Source: Lunularia cruciata (lineage: Eukaryota > Streptophyta > Marchantiopsida > Lunulariales > Lunulariaceae). Taken from it: a stretch of DNA of 64,000 nucleotides. Positions within the stretch are counted from its first letter, which is position 1. Every line of letters begins with the position of its first letter. Both the position numbers and the translations under genes were made by a program. The notes under the pieces are model-generated. The model ran no database searches, was not told where the DNA came from, and was given only the letters and a program-made list of their open reading frames with translations. The stretch lies in the NCBI GenBank assembly GCA_948567375.1, contig OX419761.1, positions 16,344,243 through 16,408,242 on the forward strand, written 5' to 3'. This document shows, in pieces, positions 13,315 through 25,632 of the stretch.

Positions 13315-13328
13315 GGTTATGGGCCCAC
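13315..13328 (+). other. Primer-binding site: half-tRNA (initiator Met) type
   Basis: GGTTATGGGCCCAC directly follows the left LTR. It is complementary to the anticodon stem and loop of plant initiator tRNA-Met (GTGGGCCCATAACC), not to the 3' CCA end used by most elements. Priming by an internal tRNA-iMet fragment is established for Drosophila copia and yeast Ty5. Confidence 0.75.
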
Positions 13329-16300
13329 AATCACCACTGGGGTTGAGAGGAGAACTCAGAGAGCTAGAGAAATTGGGAAACACTACAAAGCCTGGGCTTT
13401 GGATGTGAAGTGTATATTAGAAAGTTATGATTGTTTGGACTTGGAATTAGAAGCTCATGATATAGATGAGCTTGAGTCCAACAAGGAGGAGAGAATCAAG
13501 CATTCTACAACTAGAAGGTTTCTGCTAAGGGCTATGCAAGAGCCGGTCAGAGACCTAGTAGACACTTATGCTTGGAGTTGGGAGATCTGGCTCAAACTCA
13601 AGAATTTTTACTCTGTTGAGAGGTTGGAAAGTTCCAGTAGGATCTGGGATGGGATGTGGAACACTAAACTTGCAGATGGTGAAGACTTTACTTTGCACTT
13701 GTCAAAGTTACAGAAGGTCTTCAAGAGTGTCAAGGAGGATGGGTGTCCCCTTACAGAGAAATATGAGATCAACCATCTCTTGAAGACTCTCCCTCCAAGC
13801 TACCAGCCTTTCAAAGTGGCTCTAAAAGTTCTACCTGTTGAAGTTGTCACATGGGATTTTGTGATAAACAGATTGTGGGTGTTTAGCAAAGACAGAGAGG
13901 ACCTAGAGATGAAGTTTAATGATTTGGGAGATTCTGCTCTGTTCAGTGCTTCTTCTCAGTCAAGGAGAGTGCCAGATAGAAGAGTGAGCAAACCAGAGCA
14001 ATCCACAGTGAGTAAATCTGGTAAAGGGGTTAGTAGTGTTGCTAACATGATATGTTATTTCTGTCATGAGAAAGGTCATGTTGCACTTATATTTCCCAAG
14101 AGAGTAGAAAGGAGAGAAGGAGTGCTGAAGAAGGTAAGCAAGGGACCTCAACCAGTAAGAGGTCAAAAATTTGCAAGTTCAGCTTACAACACAAAGGAGT
14201 GCAATGAGATAATAAGCGATGAGGAGGGGTACTCAGCAAAAGAGCTAGATTGTGGAATGTTGGCAGAATTGCAGTTGTCTACAAACCGTTCTGGATGGTT
14301 CTTGGATTCTAGAGCCACCTCTCATATCTGTTACCAGAAGGAGTTGTTCTCAACTCTTCAACCTCTGAAGATTCCCAAGAGTGTTTGTTGTGGACATGGG
14401 ATTCTGAATCCAGTGTTAGGAACTGGTAAAGTTCCTATTGCCTTCATGGGAAGATCTAACACAAGTTCTTGTAAGAGCTATTTGGAAGATGTGCTCTATG
14501 TTCCAGATTACACCAAGAACTTGATATCAGTACATCGCCTCCTGGAGCATGGAGTGGATGTTCTGTTTGAAAGCAACAGAAATCAATGCACTTTGAAGAA
14601 AGGAGAGCTGGTCCTTGGATATGGCACTGCCAGAGGGAAGTTGTTCAAGTTGATGGAAGCTGATTGTTCTGATTCTGCATTGGTAGCAGAAAACAGAAAT
14701 GATATCCATCTGTGGCATTTGAGGTTAGGGGACTTGTCAGTGCAAAACCTATATGCTTTAGAGAAGCTAGTGGATGGGTTGAAACTGGATCCCAAAGGAA
14801 AACTCAAGTTCTGCATTGGGTGTGCAGAAGGTAAGGCACACAAGGCTCCTATCCCCAAGAAAACTTCATCTAGAGCTTCTTGTCTTCTAGATGTCATACA
14901 TTCTGATGTATGGGGATACATGACTGAGAAGTCATTGAGTGGAGCAGCCTACTATATTCCTTTGTGGATGATTACAGTAGAAAGAGCTTTATCTATCTCA
15001 TGAAAAGCAAGGATGAAGTGCTGCAAAGATTCCAGAAGTTTGTAGCCATGGCTGAGTTGAGAAAGATGGAGGTAGAGAGTACATGAATGAGGAATTCCTC
15101 TCTTTTCTGTCAGAGAAAGGAATCCTTCTTGATGGTACAGCCAGAGACAGTCTTGCACAGAATGGAGTTGCAGAAAGGTTGAATAGGACACTGGTGGACA
15201 AAGCATTGGCCATGCTCCAACATGCCAAGCTGGAGAGAAAGTTTTGGGGTGCTGCAATTAGCACTACAAATTACCTTAGAAATATCGGTGGTACCACAAT
15301 ATTGCAAGGAAGAACTCCTGAAGAATGCTGGAGTGGTAAAAAACCTAATATTTCATTTTTGAAGGTTTTTGGATGTCCTGCCTATGTTCATATTCCCAAG
15401 GAGCAAAGGAGGAAGTTCACAAAGAAAGCAGAGAGAATGCTCTATGTAGGATATGAAGAGGGACTGAAAGGATATCTTTTGTACAATCCTAAGTCTAGAC
15501 AGATCATCAGAAGTAGAGATGTACTCTTTGATGAATTGAGGACTTGGAGTGAGAACAGTGATGAGTTGCAGAAGCAAGCTGATCAGTATGATCAGCCTGA
15601 TCGACCTATCTTCCCAAGCTGCAGAGTCAGTTTTTCAGATAAATCATCAGAAGAGCAATCTCTACCTGAAGCTGATGGTTCACCAGAGGAAAATCTGAAG
15701 GTGTACACAAGAAGACCTAAACAGACGGTGGTATCTGATTTTGATACTACAGAAGAAGACTCCCAGAAGCAGACTGCAGATGCAGAATCTCTGAGTGAGA
15801 TTCCGGAGATGTCAAAAGATGACATGACACTTCTTGGCGCAGGGCCAAGAAGATCACAGAGAGATAGAAAAGCTATTGACAGACTTGGCTTTCTATCAGA
15901 AGAGATGTTAGATGAATCTTACATCTCTCATGAAGATTGTGATCCAGACACCTTACAGCAAGCTTTGCTCAGACCAGATTCTGAGTCAGTGGGAGTTGGC
16001 TATAGCAGAAGAGAAAAAGTCTCTTCAGACTAATGGTACATGGGTACTAGCTGATTTACCACCAGGTAGGGAAGCAATTGGTTGTAAATGGGTTTTCAGG
16101 TCAAACTTGGAGCTGAGAATGAGATCCTGAAGTACAAGACAAGACTTGTTGCAAAGGGCTTCAATCAGAAAGCATCAATAGATTATTCAGAAACTTTTGC
16201 ACCAATGGCCAGGTATGGATCTATTCGCATGCTTCTAGCTCTTGCTGCAGAGAGAGACTGGGAAGTTGAGCAGTTAGATGTGAAAACAACCTTTCTCAAT

Positions 16301-17465
16301 GGAGATTTGAGAGAGACTATCTACATGGATGTTCCAGATGGATATACTGAAGGCAAAGGAAAAGTATGCTTGCTTAAGAAGGCTTTATATGGCCTTAAGC
16401 AAGCTCCTAGAGCTTGGTATGAGAAACTAGACTCATACTTGAGAGAGCAGGATTTCAAACAAGCAGATTCTGACATGAGTGTGTATACTAGAGATGATGT
16501 ATACATAGCTGTATAATGTAGATGATCTACTACTATTGGGGAATAGTGAATCTATCAAAGGAGTGATAGATTTCTTGTGTTCTGTTTTTTAGATGACTAT
16601 TCTTGGTCTTGGAATCAAAGTGAGCAGAGACAGAGAAGCAAGATGGATCCAAATTACTCTACCACAGTATGTGAGATCCATACTGGCTAAGTATCAGATG
16701 ACAGAGGAGAATCCTGTCTCTATACCTCTTGATCCGGGGTGGAAGCACAGTAGAATCATAGATGGGGAGATGAATCTTTGTGACAAAGTGTTATATTAGA
16801 GTGCTCTTGGTTCTCTAATGTTTATCATGGTCTGTACAAGACCAGATATCTGCTATGCAGTGGGAGCACTAGCTAGATATACTAGCAACCCTGCACAAGT
16901 ACATTGGAAAGGTATAAAGAGAGTATTCATGTACTTAAAGGGTACTCAAGATGCATTCTTGGAGTACATAAAGCAAGGAAACATACTTGCTTCTACACTT
17001 GAAGCATATACAAATGCTAGTTGGAGAGATGACACAGATAACAGTAGATCAACTAGTGGATATGTCATCATGCTTAGTGGTGGAGCAATTACCTGGCGTA
17101 GTAAACAACAAACATTTGTTGCACTGTCTACTACTGAGGCAGAATTTATGGCTGCCTCAAATGCTACTCAAGAAGTCATCTGGAACATGAGACTTCTTAA
17201 GGAGTTGGGTTTTGAGCAGGAGAGTCCTACTACATTGTACTGTGACAATACAGGAAATATAGCACTCAGTAAAAATTCTGTACATCACCCAAGGACTAAG
17301 CATATTGAGATTAGAAGAAGATGTGTAGAGGAGAAAGAAAAGGAGAGTGTAGTGAAGTTAGTTTACTTTCCTACACATGAGATGACAACTGATGTGTTTA
17401 CAAAAGCATTACCTAAAGATGTGCTGTAGAAATGGGAATAGTCCTAAACTCTCATTAAGTGGGAA

Positions 17466-17906
17466 TGTTAGTTTTGATAATCTCTAGTTTAGTGACTAGA
17501 TACATGATTAGGCTAGATACATGATTAAGGTGAAGTGAGGGTGCAACCCTAATTAGGGCTCTACAAAGCAACCTTCTAGAGCTTGCTTGTGCATATATAT
17601 GAGTGCTCTCTGCTCATGTTAAAGGTAAGTTCTCATACAAGGATCATTACCAGCACCTTGTACCTTGTTTTGGGTGTGTTCTATGCTGCTTACCATTGGG
17701 GTACCTTTCATGCTGCTTGAGTGTTGATGTGTACTATCTTTAAAGGCTCTGAGAGAGAGTGAGTTGAATATTACTGAGCGCAATCAGGAGTGTCTACTTT
17801 GGTGAGACTAGAAAAGCTGAGTGCTAGAATGTATGATACATAAGGAGTCAGAATAACGGAGGATAGACCATCTACTTCAAAGACTTATGAAGAAAGGTTC
17901 ACATCA
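17466..17906 (+). repeat. Right (3') LTR of the copia element
   Basis: 441 bp, from TGTTAG to CACATCA, preceded by a short purine tract (AAGTGGGAA, ending at 17465) that fits the plus-strand primer. It has an extra direct repeat of about 17 bases near its start that the left LTR lacks, and is followed by TACTT. Confidence 0.9.
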
Positions 17907-19472
17907 TACTTATATAGCACAGCAACTCGAGCTCACCAAAAACTATTCGATAACTTCTTTAGGTTATCACAATTATGTAATCTAACATTGTGGAGTGACG
18001 TCAATTTCCCAATCGTGTGAGGCGGCCCTTGCAAAGCAGAAAGTCGCTCTAACCACAAGTCCTTGAAGGCACGCAAACGGTCGAATGACTCAGACAAGCT
18101 CCCCAACCTACTACACTCTTATTTCTGTTATTTCCAACCTCGGAGGTTGGATATCCAGCCCACTAATCTGAGATCAGATCTTGCTGCGATGAAAGCTCAA
18201 GAAAACAATTGCGGAAGCTCCTACTAGCTGTACACTTTCAAGGGACAAGCGCTCCAAGGATCCGAGATTACCAAATTCATCTGGTAATTTCGTCAAGTCC
18301 GTGGCATGAAACTTATGAATCTTCACATGATCCAAGTCATGGAAGTGTTTGGGAAGCTTACAAACTTGCAAAGAGAAGAACCCAATCTATGGAGAGTTGT
18401 CACATTCTCCTCCGGAATAGGCCAGCAATCGTCTGATAAGCACTGTTTTCTCAAGCAGTTGCTCATGTGGAGCAAAGTAAGAGACGAAGGAAATCCAGAT
18501 ATCCATGCTGCCAGTCGACCAGCTTGAGATCAGATATCCTCAACATCGGTAAATCTTCGAATCTCGACCCGTCGAAATTGCAACAATAGTTCCGAGAGAA
18601 ATATGATGTTACTTGGAAATTCACGGGCGCACACACGCACAGTGCTTGGAGTTTGCGGTTGGAAGTAGTCCCCTGCACAATCACCAGGATTGAATTGATC
18701 AGAGGTCTGCGTCTTAATTCATGTCTCAAATATATGCCCTATACACGAAAGACAAATATATGCAAATATCTCGATGCGAGGGGTAGTGGAACTCCAATCC
18801 CACAAACTTGACATTCTACAGATGAATCCAAGAAATCCTAGGACATGTTGCACTCGAGCAAACTTGTTATGAAAGCTTGGTTACTTATTGGTCTCAATCT
18901 GTTAGTAGACTCATGCTGAACAAACAGCATACGGATATATATCCGGGTCACCATTTACAGGGCCAGAGGATGTCTGTTCCTTTCTAGAAGTGAAGTGGTT
19001 TCCCTTGTTATCAGCAACGCCACTTTCACTCAAATCTCTGAGTCTCGATGTTGCACATTCCCCAACTAAACCTCGTCTGCAGATAAAATTTAATAACTGA
19101 ACAAACTCAAGACGAGGATTTCACAAATAACGACGTTACTCTTGATCGCACGAATCCTCGTCTACAAAACCACAGAAGAACTAACGGCTAGATCCAGAGG
19201 AGACTCTGCTCACTAGGTGCGAGTGACAGCTATGAGGGATTTGCTTCTCATACCTAGATCACATTGTCATGCATTGTCCACTTCTCTTTTTATGGTATGG
19301 GACCGTGTTCTATTCAAGAGCTTCTAATATTCCTCAATTTATGGTGTAATAGAATAATTCTACTCAGAGTTATTAGTATAGATCAATGGTGAGTTTAGCT
19401 ATTCATTATAGTAGATTACAAGCTAAAATTTAATCATATGTTGATGATTGTTAGATGGCCTAGTAGATACAT

Positions 19473-19770
19473 TCAAGAAATAGGTCCGAGTATTACCTCA
19501 TAGTTCGTCAGAAGATCCTGAACATCGAGCAGCTCCCAAACTTCCCTGCACGACTCCACAGTTTCCTCCGGAAGCCTCGATATATGTTTGCCCATATCCC
19601 TCAGCTGGCGGTGAAAGTAACCAACGTCGTGTGGACTTCCTAGCGCATGGATATTGTAGTTGTCTTTGTGATATTTTCCGGGTGCACGACGCATTTGTAT
19701 AAAAGATATCTCCACTAAATTCATCAAACTTATCTCCACAGACTTTCCCCATGGGCTCTGTACTCACGCT
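19473..19770 (-). pseudogene. Segment of the NLR fossil between NB-ARC and LRRs
   Basis: Minus-strand frame containing HRQLRDMGKHISRLPEETVE and CREVWELLDVQDLLTNYE. Its place, between the P-loop/RNBS-B stretch at 20.2-20.5 kb and the first LRRs at 18.7 kb, fits the ARC part of an NB-ARC domain. I see no clear MHD motif. The assignment rests on position more than on sequence. Confidence 0.3.
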
Positions 19771-22049
19771 GTCTTCTACACCTCTAGATCATATTGTGAA
19801 CTGACCATGTCAAACGAAGTCCAGAAATACGGATTTTCTTCATGTCCTAAATCATCAAAGCTCACTCTGAGATTCTACTAACCTGTCTTCTGCACTACCA
19901 TCTATACACCCGCCTCGAGCAACCTGTGAAGAGTACTCTTCCAGATGCTTGTGTCAGTCCTTCAACGCAAGGAGCTGCGAACCACATCCAGGGTAAGACG
20001 TAACCCCTCTCCCATCGTCACAGTTTCCTCCACCAACTCTTTGGGTATTGCTTCGAAGGTACAACCCAACACGACCTCTGAGCAGCTTCAACGCACTTTC
20101 ATGCTCCAAAAATGGAAGAGCATGCATGACAAAGCCGGTCCTTTCCTTCTGGATATGAGAAATTACTACCAAACGACTTCCTTCCCAGAAAGAGAGTCCA
20201 TTCAGATGCTTATTCAAACTCTCCACATCATCACAATCATCTACCCCCTCAACACGCTTGATCCTTCCCAATCATCCTTAGTCCGGATTTGCTGCCCGCT
20301 GCCTTTGTACAAGTTTGCCCGATAAGAGTGTAGAATTCTGTCCATGTGAAATCCTGATTAGGAATTTCAGAGAAACACACATAGTCAAAATCGTGGTTGA
20401 TCATCAACAGAACTTGTTTTGCTACTATGGGCTTGCCTAAGCCATCCATCTCGACCAATACAACTTTTTTTGGTTACGCTTTTTGGGAGTGTTACGATCA
20501 TTCTACTCATGCGCTCGTCCCACTCGAACATCGCATCGTCAAGTCCACGATGATTTTGTCCAAGATTTGGGTACTTTACGTATATCCTGGGCCATGAAAA
20601 CAGTGTACAACGATGTCGCACGTATGTATATCAATTTTATAAAAAATGGTACTATAGGAAAAACCGCATCTTGCAGACGAAATACCATCAATGGGAAATA
20701 AACAATACTGTAGCTATCCGAAAGAAGCCACAGTCACCAGCAAAGTGTGGCCAGCACAAAGCCATGGAAACATTGATTGCAACAGGATCTACTATGATTG
20801 ACGAATACAAGCTTAAACTAACCATTTCTAGTAAGTGAATATACTTGGTGTATCATATTTCGCCAGGACCAGCAAGATTAGAGAAGATGAGGTTTCAAGT
20901 AATATACAAAGTCTTGTTTTCTACATCATCTTTTGAAGTCATGTGAAAGAGTGGAGAAAACAACAATCCACGATTTTCCAGGTTAGCTTAAAGTTAGCTC
21001 CCTTTGCACGTCTTTAGCAACTATCCCTCTCAAAAAAGTGACTAATGTGTTGAAAACTGTCCGACGTCTGGTCTTCTGGCTTGCAGTTAGTAAAATTATA
21101 AGAAGCTGTCCATGCCAGGTCGAGCAGATGCTTCTTCAACCAATTGCAACCGTAAAGGATGCGAAGGAAATAGGCCATGGATGAAAGGCCAAACCTGCAA
21201 ACAATTGAGAACAATTGACCAGTTCAAGTTTTGGAAATTCACTTCCAAACCTCTTCATGATAGGCAACGCATGCTATAACGATTATGAAATACAATAGTG
21301 AGGGCCCGGATACTATATGAATTACCATTGAGGTGTTGGTCAGATACCAAATAATTATAGTACATACTCTGAGTATCGGGATACAGGACCCGCTACATTG
21401 TAAACAACCCAATCCTATATCCTCGCTCTAGATTTGACAGTGACATAGGGAAATCGAATCACAGTATGGTTCTTCGTTACTTTCAGTTACATAGCAGCAA
21501 CCAAATGCCTGCAGATAACTGCTAGTACCATATGCATGGTAACCTTGATGTATATCTAAGCTTACAATAGTTTAATTAAAATAAACCTGTGGGCAAGGGT
21601 TAGTTTGAGCAGAACTGCATACCAGTGGAGAACATGTACATCTAGATGCTCAAGGAACGAGCGTATGAGGATTGGAATCAGCAAGAGCCCATCAATTCTA
21701 AGCACACAGAAAGGAAGTAACAGGATTCTTTGTTGGAAGTCTGCACGATGTATAGCACCAACGTCTTCATTGGTGCCCACGCCGTGCCGAGATAGCTTGA
21801 TGCACTTAGTAGTATCTCTCGTCTCGAGTTTCTGCATTGATTGTGAGTGCCAAGGCAACCTAGGGTCGTCTGCAAGTATTGCTCACGGACAAAGGGGAAG
21901 GAATAGGGAGATCACGGTTATATATATTAGCTACAGCCAGCCTATGACAAATCGAAGCTAAAAACACACCGAGACATGCAGATGTAGGGTAGGGTATGGT
22001 ACCTAACTGAATGGTGGCAAAGAGAAGCTGCACAGAACATTAGTCATAC

Positions 22050-22347
22050 GGGTTGAGAATAAACAGCTAGCTGACCTGAATATCACCACATTTAATAATT
22101 ATATAATAATTATATTTACCCAATAATGAGAAGTAGTGAGCCCATTCTTGTATGTTATATATCTGCTAAGTGAAGATTATGCTTGCAAACAGAAGAAAGG
22201 GTTGAGAATAAACAGCTAGCTGACCTGAATATCACCACATTTAATAATTATATAATAATTATATTTACCCAATAATGAGAAGTAGTGAGCCCATTCTTGT
22301 ATGTTATATATCTGCTAAGTGAAGATTATGCTTGCAAACAGAAGAAA
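22050..22347. repeat. Exact tandem duplication of 149 bp
   Basis: Copies at 22050-22198 and 22199-22347, both starting GGGTTGAGAATAAACAGC. I find no difference between them by eye, so the duplication is recent or homogenised. The unit contains an AT-rich inverted stretch (AATAATTATATAATAATTAT). No coding frame. Confidence 0.9.
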
Positions 22348-22399
22348 ATCACTAAGCATGCATGCACACTTACAGAAAATCTGAGAGCTACTCTAGCAG

Positions 22400-23870
22400 A
22401 AGAATAAGAGCGAAATTTATAAAGCATGCATATATCGCAGAGATACGAACGTGAACCATCTAGCAATGGATGTTATTGACAATAGAAAGCATTCCTTAAG
22501 TGGTGAATTGCACTGATCGAGCACTGTTAGTGGCGAATGAGTAGTGTCTGATCAATACTCATGCCGTTCAGAGTACAGATCACGTGGATAAGCAGTACGT
22601 AAATTGTCTGAAATGATTTATTCAAGTGATATGCAAACACAACCTGCTATGGTAAATATACTATTCTTGTCATAAGTGGTTATGTTTTCCTACTAGGTGA
22701 TTCAACAGTTACCTTGCTTACTAACCCCACTCCAGTTGGCATATGAAACTCATGGCTTTTAAGAACACCATATGTTTTCCACCGTATTGCGTCCGCAACT
22801 CCGTAAATTCTGCATTGACTCTAGCAGCCTGTGCACTTAAGAGCTGCATATACTCGAGTAAAGGACTTGACTGCCGCTTTGCGGAGGATGCCAAGCTCAA
22901 TCTTGAACCTGATTGAGATGTGAGATATTCACCGTCACCAGACTTTCTGCTTGCTCTCAAGCACGTCTCCTTGATACGAGCCCACCCACACAGTGACTGA
23001 AGCAGATGGACAGTTTTGCCAATCTTTTAGCGTTTGATCAAAGATTGAACAAGCATGATATTCTCCTGTAAGATACGTATCCGTCCTCAATCTGTGGCAG
23101 AATTTCAGATGGTGGAATCATAAGAAACCGATTGGATACGAGCTTGAGGGAAAAGGCTCTAGAAGCCATGTGTTGAGCCAGCATGCTCAGTTGTCTCTCT
23201 GCATCTTCGCTAGTTCCTCATAACAGACCGTGAAATATTCTAGCTCCAGGGCAATCGGTCCGCATGCTGGTGTGTTCAATTCATAACCGCATTACTTATC
23301 TGCGAAAACAGACACCAACATCTGTCTTTATATTTTGCAAAGAAGTAGAAATTTGAGCACCTGTTGTCAAGAGATGCATAGGCAATGAAGTCTTTGGGAG
23401 TGGGGTGTGGGCAACTAACCCGTTTGCAACCAGCACTTGGATCTGTCACCAACTCAGAATGTCATGGATCCGTTGGGAGCAAGAGTTCCTTTCACACTGA
23501 CGCCGGACAGTCCTTGGATAGAACGTTCATGAACTTTGGAGTCTGAAATCCAATGAAATTCTCGCGAAAATTAGCCATGTTCAATGCGCTTTAGATACGT
23601 AAACATCATCGAGGACACAAGATTTCATCGAGTTGCCAGAACATGAGCCTATTTTACCTGACTGTAAAAGAAACTAACTGAACAATGTTGTCAGTTCTGC
23701 AATGACATATATGAATGGGTTGGACGAGTAGCAAATATTATGCGAGTAAATTTCACAGAATTCACAAGCAAAACACAAGAGATGAAAGTAAAGGTGCGGA
23801 ACCAACTGACACTGAGCAGCAAACAATCACGCACCCGAATGTTGCAAATACATGGTTTTATCTCGTGATA
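22400..23870. other. Unresolved stretch beside the NLR fossil
   Basis: Minus-strand pieces such as DAERQLSMLAQHMASRAFSL (near 23100-23200) and LLEYMQLLSAQAARVNAEF (near 22800) look like old coding sequence. They could be the N-terminal part of the NLR fossil or a different gene. They are broken by stops and I cannot name a domain. Confidence 0.2.
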
Positions 23871-23877
23871 AGAAGAC

Positions 23878-24172
23878 TGTTAGGAAAACACAGTCCCTAG
23901 GACCTCTCACAATAGCACTTCACAAACCATATTAAACAAAAATCAGAGGACAACAGAAGATAACGTGGTTCACTTCCTATGTCCCATTGCTGAAACGGGC
24001 TCTCACAAGCCTTCAAAGACTTTATTTCTCATTGCACATATATATACACACATATAAACAGGTCCATCACTGTCATCCACTTGAACTTCTAGACAAGTGA
24101 CAAGCAACCGCCATCAGTTACGTTTGCTTTTGCCCTTGACGTGTCATCATTGATAACAAGCAAAACATAACA
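23878..24172 (-). repeat. LTR (3' LTR in element orientation) of the shortened copia fossil
   Basis: 295 bp, aligning along its whole length with 25633-25923. Its inner edge abuts a purine tract when read on the minus strand (GGTGGAGAT), the expected plus-strand primer. Confidence 0.85.
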
Positions 24173-24405
24173 ATCTCCACCATTTGCTTGTATCCACCAT
24201 ATCATCCCAAAGAGCAACATTGAACATTGAGCAAGTTCAAGCCATACATAACAATCTCCACCTTTTGCTTGTATCCACCATATTATCCCAAAGAGCAACA
24301 TTGAACGTTGAGCAAGTTCAAGCCAGACATAACAATCTACACCTTTTGCTTGTATCCACCATATCATCCCAACGAGCAACATTGAACATTGAGCAAGTTC
24401 ATGCT
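24173..24405. repeat. 81-bp tandem repeat, about three copies, next to the LTR
   Basis: TTGCTTGTATCCACCATAT begins copies at about 24184, 24265 and 24346, exactly 81 bases apart. On the minus strand the first two copies are each headed by a purine tract plus TGTTATG, resembling the PPT/LTR junction. Long open frames on both strands here are products of the repeat and not genes. Confidence 0.85.
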
Positions 24406-25618
24406 TAGTCAACGTTTAAACTGCATTTACCTGTTTACCTCCGTGTCAATCTTTTGCAAATTGATCTCACCATTTATCCTTGTGTCAATCTTTTGCAAAT
24501 TGATCTCACCATCTATCACAGCTTCCTTGATAAAATGATGTCTCACATCAATATGCTTTGTCCTTGAATGATATACTTTATTTTGGCCAAGTGAATAGCG
24601 CTTTGGCTATCACAAAAAAGTCTGGACTTCATGTTAGGGAGTCCAACATTCTTGGCTAATCTTTGTAGCCATATTGCCTCTTTGGTAGCCTAGTTGTTGC
24701 CATATATTCCGCCTCTGTAGTAGAAAGAACAACAGTAGATTGGAGTGTAGACTTCCAACTTACTGCACCACCAAGAAGTGTAGAAAAAAATCTTGTTGTA
24801 GACCTTCTCTTATCCAAGTCTAAGGAAAAGTCAGAATCTACATACACTGTAATTCCTCCTTCTTGATCATTCTCCACATCAAAGGTAATGTCAATATTTA
24901 TAGTCCCTTTCAAGTAACGAAGTATCCACTTCAAAACTTTCCAATGTTGTTTCCTTGGCTTTTCCATGTATCTACTCACCATACTCACAACCTATGAGAT
25001 CTCTGGTCTAGTGCAGACCATAGCATACATTAAACTCCCAACAGCACTAGCATAAGGAATATTTGACATTACTTTTCTCTCCTCTTCATTTGATGGACAT
25101 TGCTCCAATGATATCTTGAAATGACTTGTCATTGGAGTGCTCACTGGTTTTGCATTCTCCATGCCAAACCGAGCAAGTAATTTTCCAAATATCTCCTTTG
25201 AGATATCATAGTTTTCCCTTGCTCTTGTCTTGAGTGGATTTCAATCCCAAGCACACTCTTTGAAGTACCAAAATGCCTAGTGATATCAAATTATTCCTTA
25301 ACTCAAGAACATGCCTCACATCAGCAAGAGTCCTCACAATACCATTAAACATCTTAACTCGTATTGTACCAATGCCAATAGCTTTGCAAGCCATGATGTT
25401 CCCCATTATTACAGATCCTCCATGAAACCACTCCTTATTTGGACACATTTGGTAAGAGCAACCTGAGTCCAATATCCAAGACTCCTCAAATTTATCTTTG
25501 TCTTGGGTAGCACATAGAACATCATCCACAATACCAGATGACTCAGCAATACTTGCTTGATCTGAAAGTTGACCCTTATCCTTATTGGACTCAATCCTCT
25601 TGTTGTTATAAATCTTAA

Positions 25619-25630
25619 GCTTTGATACCA
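25619..25630 (-). other. Primer-binding site of the shortened copia fossil
   Basis: Minus strand TGGTATCAAAGC, two bases inside the right LTR. It matches the common plant site TGGTATCAGAGC, complementary to the 3' end of initiator tRNA-Met, at 11 of 12 bases. Confidence 0.8.
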
Positions 25631-25632
25631 AT

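Larger units (their letters stand above)
12730..17906 (+). mobile_element. Ty1/copia LTR retrotransposon fossil inside the NLR
   Basis: A nearly full-length copia element, bounded by TG...CA LTRs (12730-13314 and 17466-17906) and a TACTT target duplication. The internal region has the copia order. The gag region begins near 13399 with a zinc-knuckle region near 14056-14100. An aspartic-protease region lies near 14300, integrase at about 14700-15570, reverse transcriptase at about 15970-16720 and RNase H at about 16990-17420. Integrase before RT is diagnostic of copia rather than gypsy. The element is broken, with about five interruptions of the coding region. By eye the LTRs differ at roughly two dozen of about 420 comparable bases (5-6%), which suggests an insertion a few million years old under commonly used plant rates. 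It lies in the opposite orientation to the NLR it splits. Confidence 0.93.
10471..20640 (-). pseudogene. Decayed NLR (NBS-LRR) resistance-type gene, split by a copia insertion
   Basis: Read on the minus strand, an NB-ARC region comes first. A P-loop remnant MDGLGKPIVAK followed by INHDFDYVCF lies near 20370-20460, and SRLVVISH near 20180, the place of RNBS-B, is followed by FVMHALPFLEHESALKLL. LRRs follow: KLPDEFGNLGSLERLSLE near 18250; LRAFKDLWLERLSAL and IGKLTSLHNVRLHNC at 17935-18100; then, beyond the copia element, LTNLLALDLESCP near 12610, ESLGRLVRLKHLEIINC at 12200-12265, and further SLGQL-type repeats down to about 10990. An open frame of 126 codons at 10471-10851 may be the C-terminal end. 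NLRs are intracellular immune receptors. The P-loop is unlikely to bind nucleotide (a Gly is replaced by Asp and the Thr after GK by Pro), and many stops and frame changes split the LRRs. The N-terminal domain type (TIR, CC or kinase) cannot be told. Confidence 0.7.

Noticed and set aside
17466-17906. The right LTR seen as an LTR plus a stray piece of internal sequence
   Set aside because: First considered because the similarity reaches the start of the coding region. The TACTT target duplication and the primer site show that the LTR really extends to CACATCA.
24089-24412. ORFs on both strands with repeated protein units
   Set aside because: They only reflect the 81-bp tandem repeat, whose length is a multiple of three.
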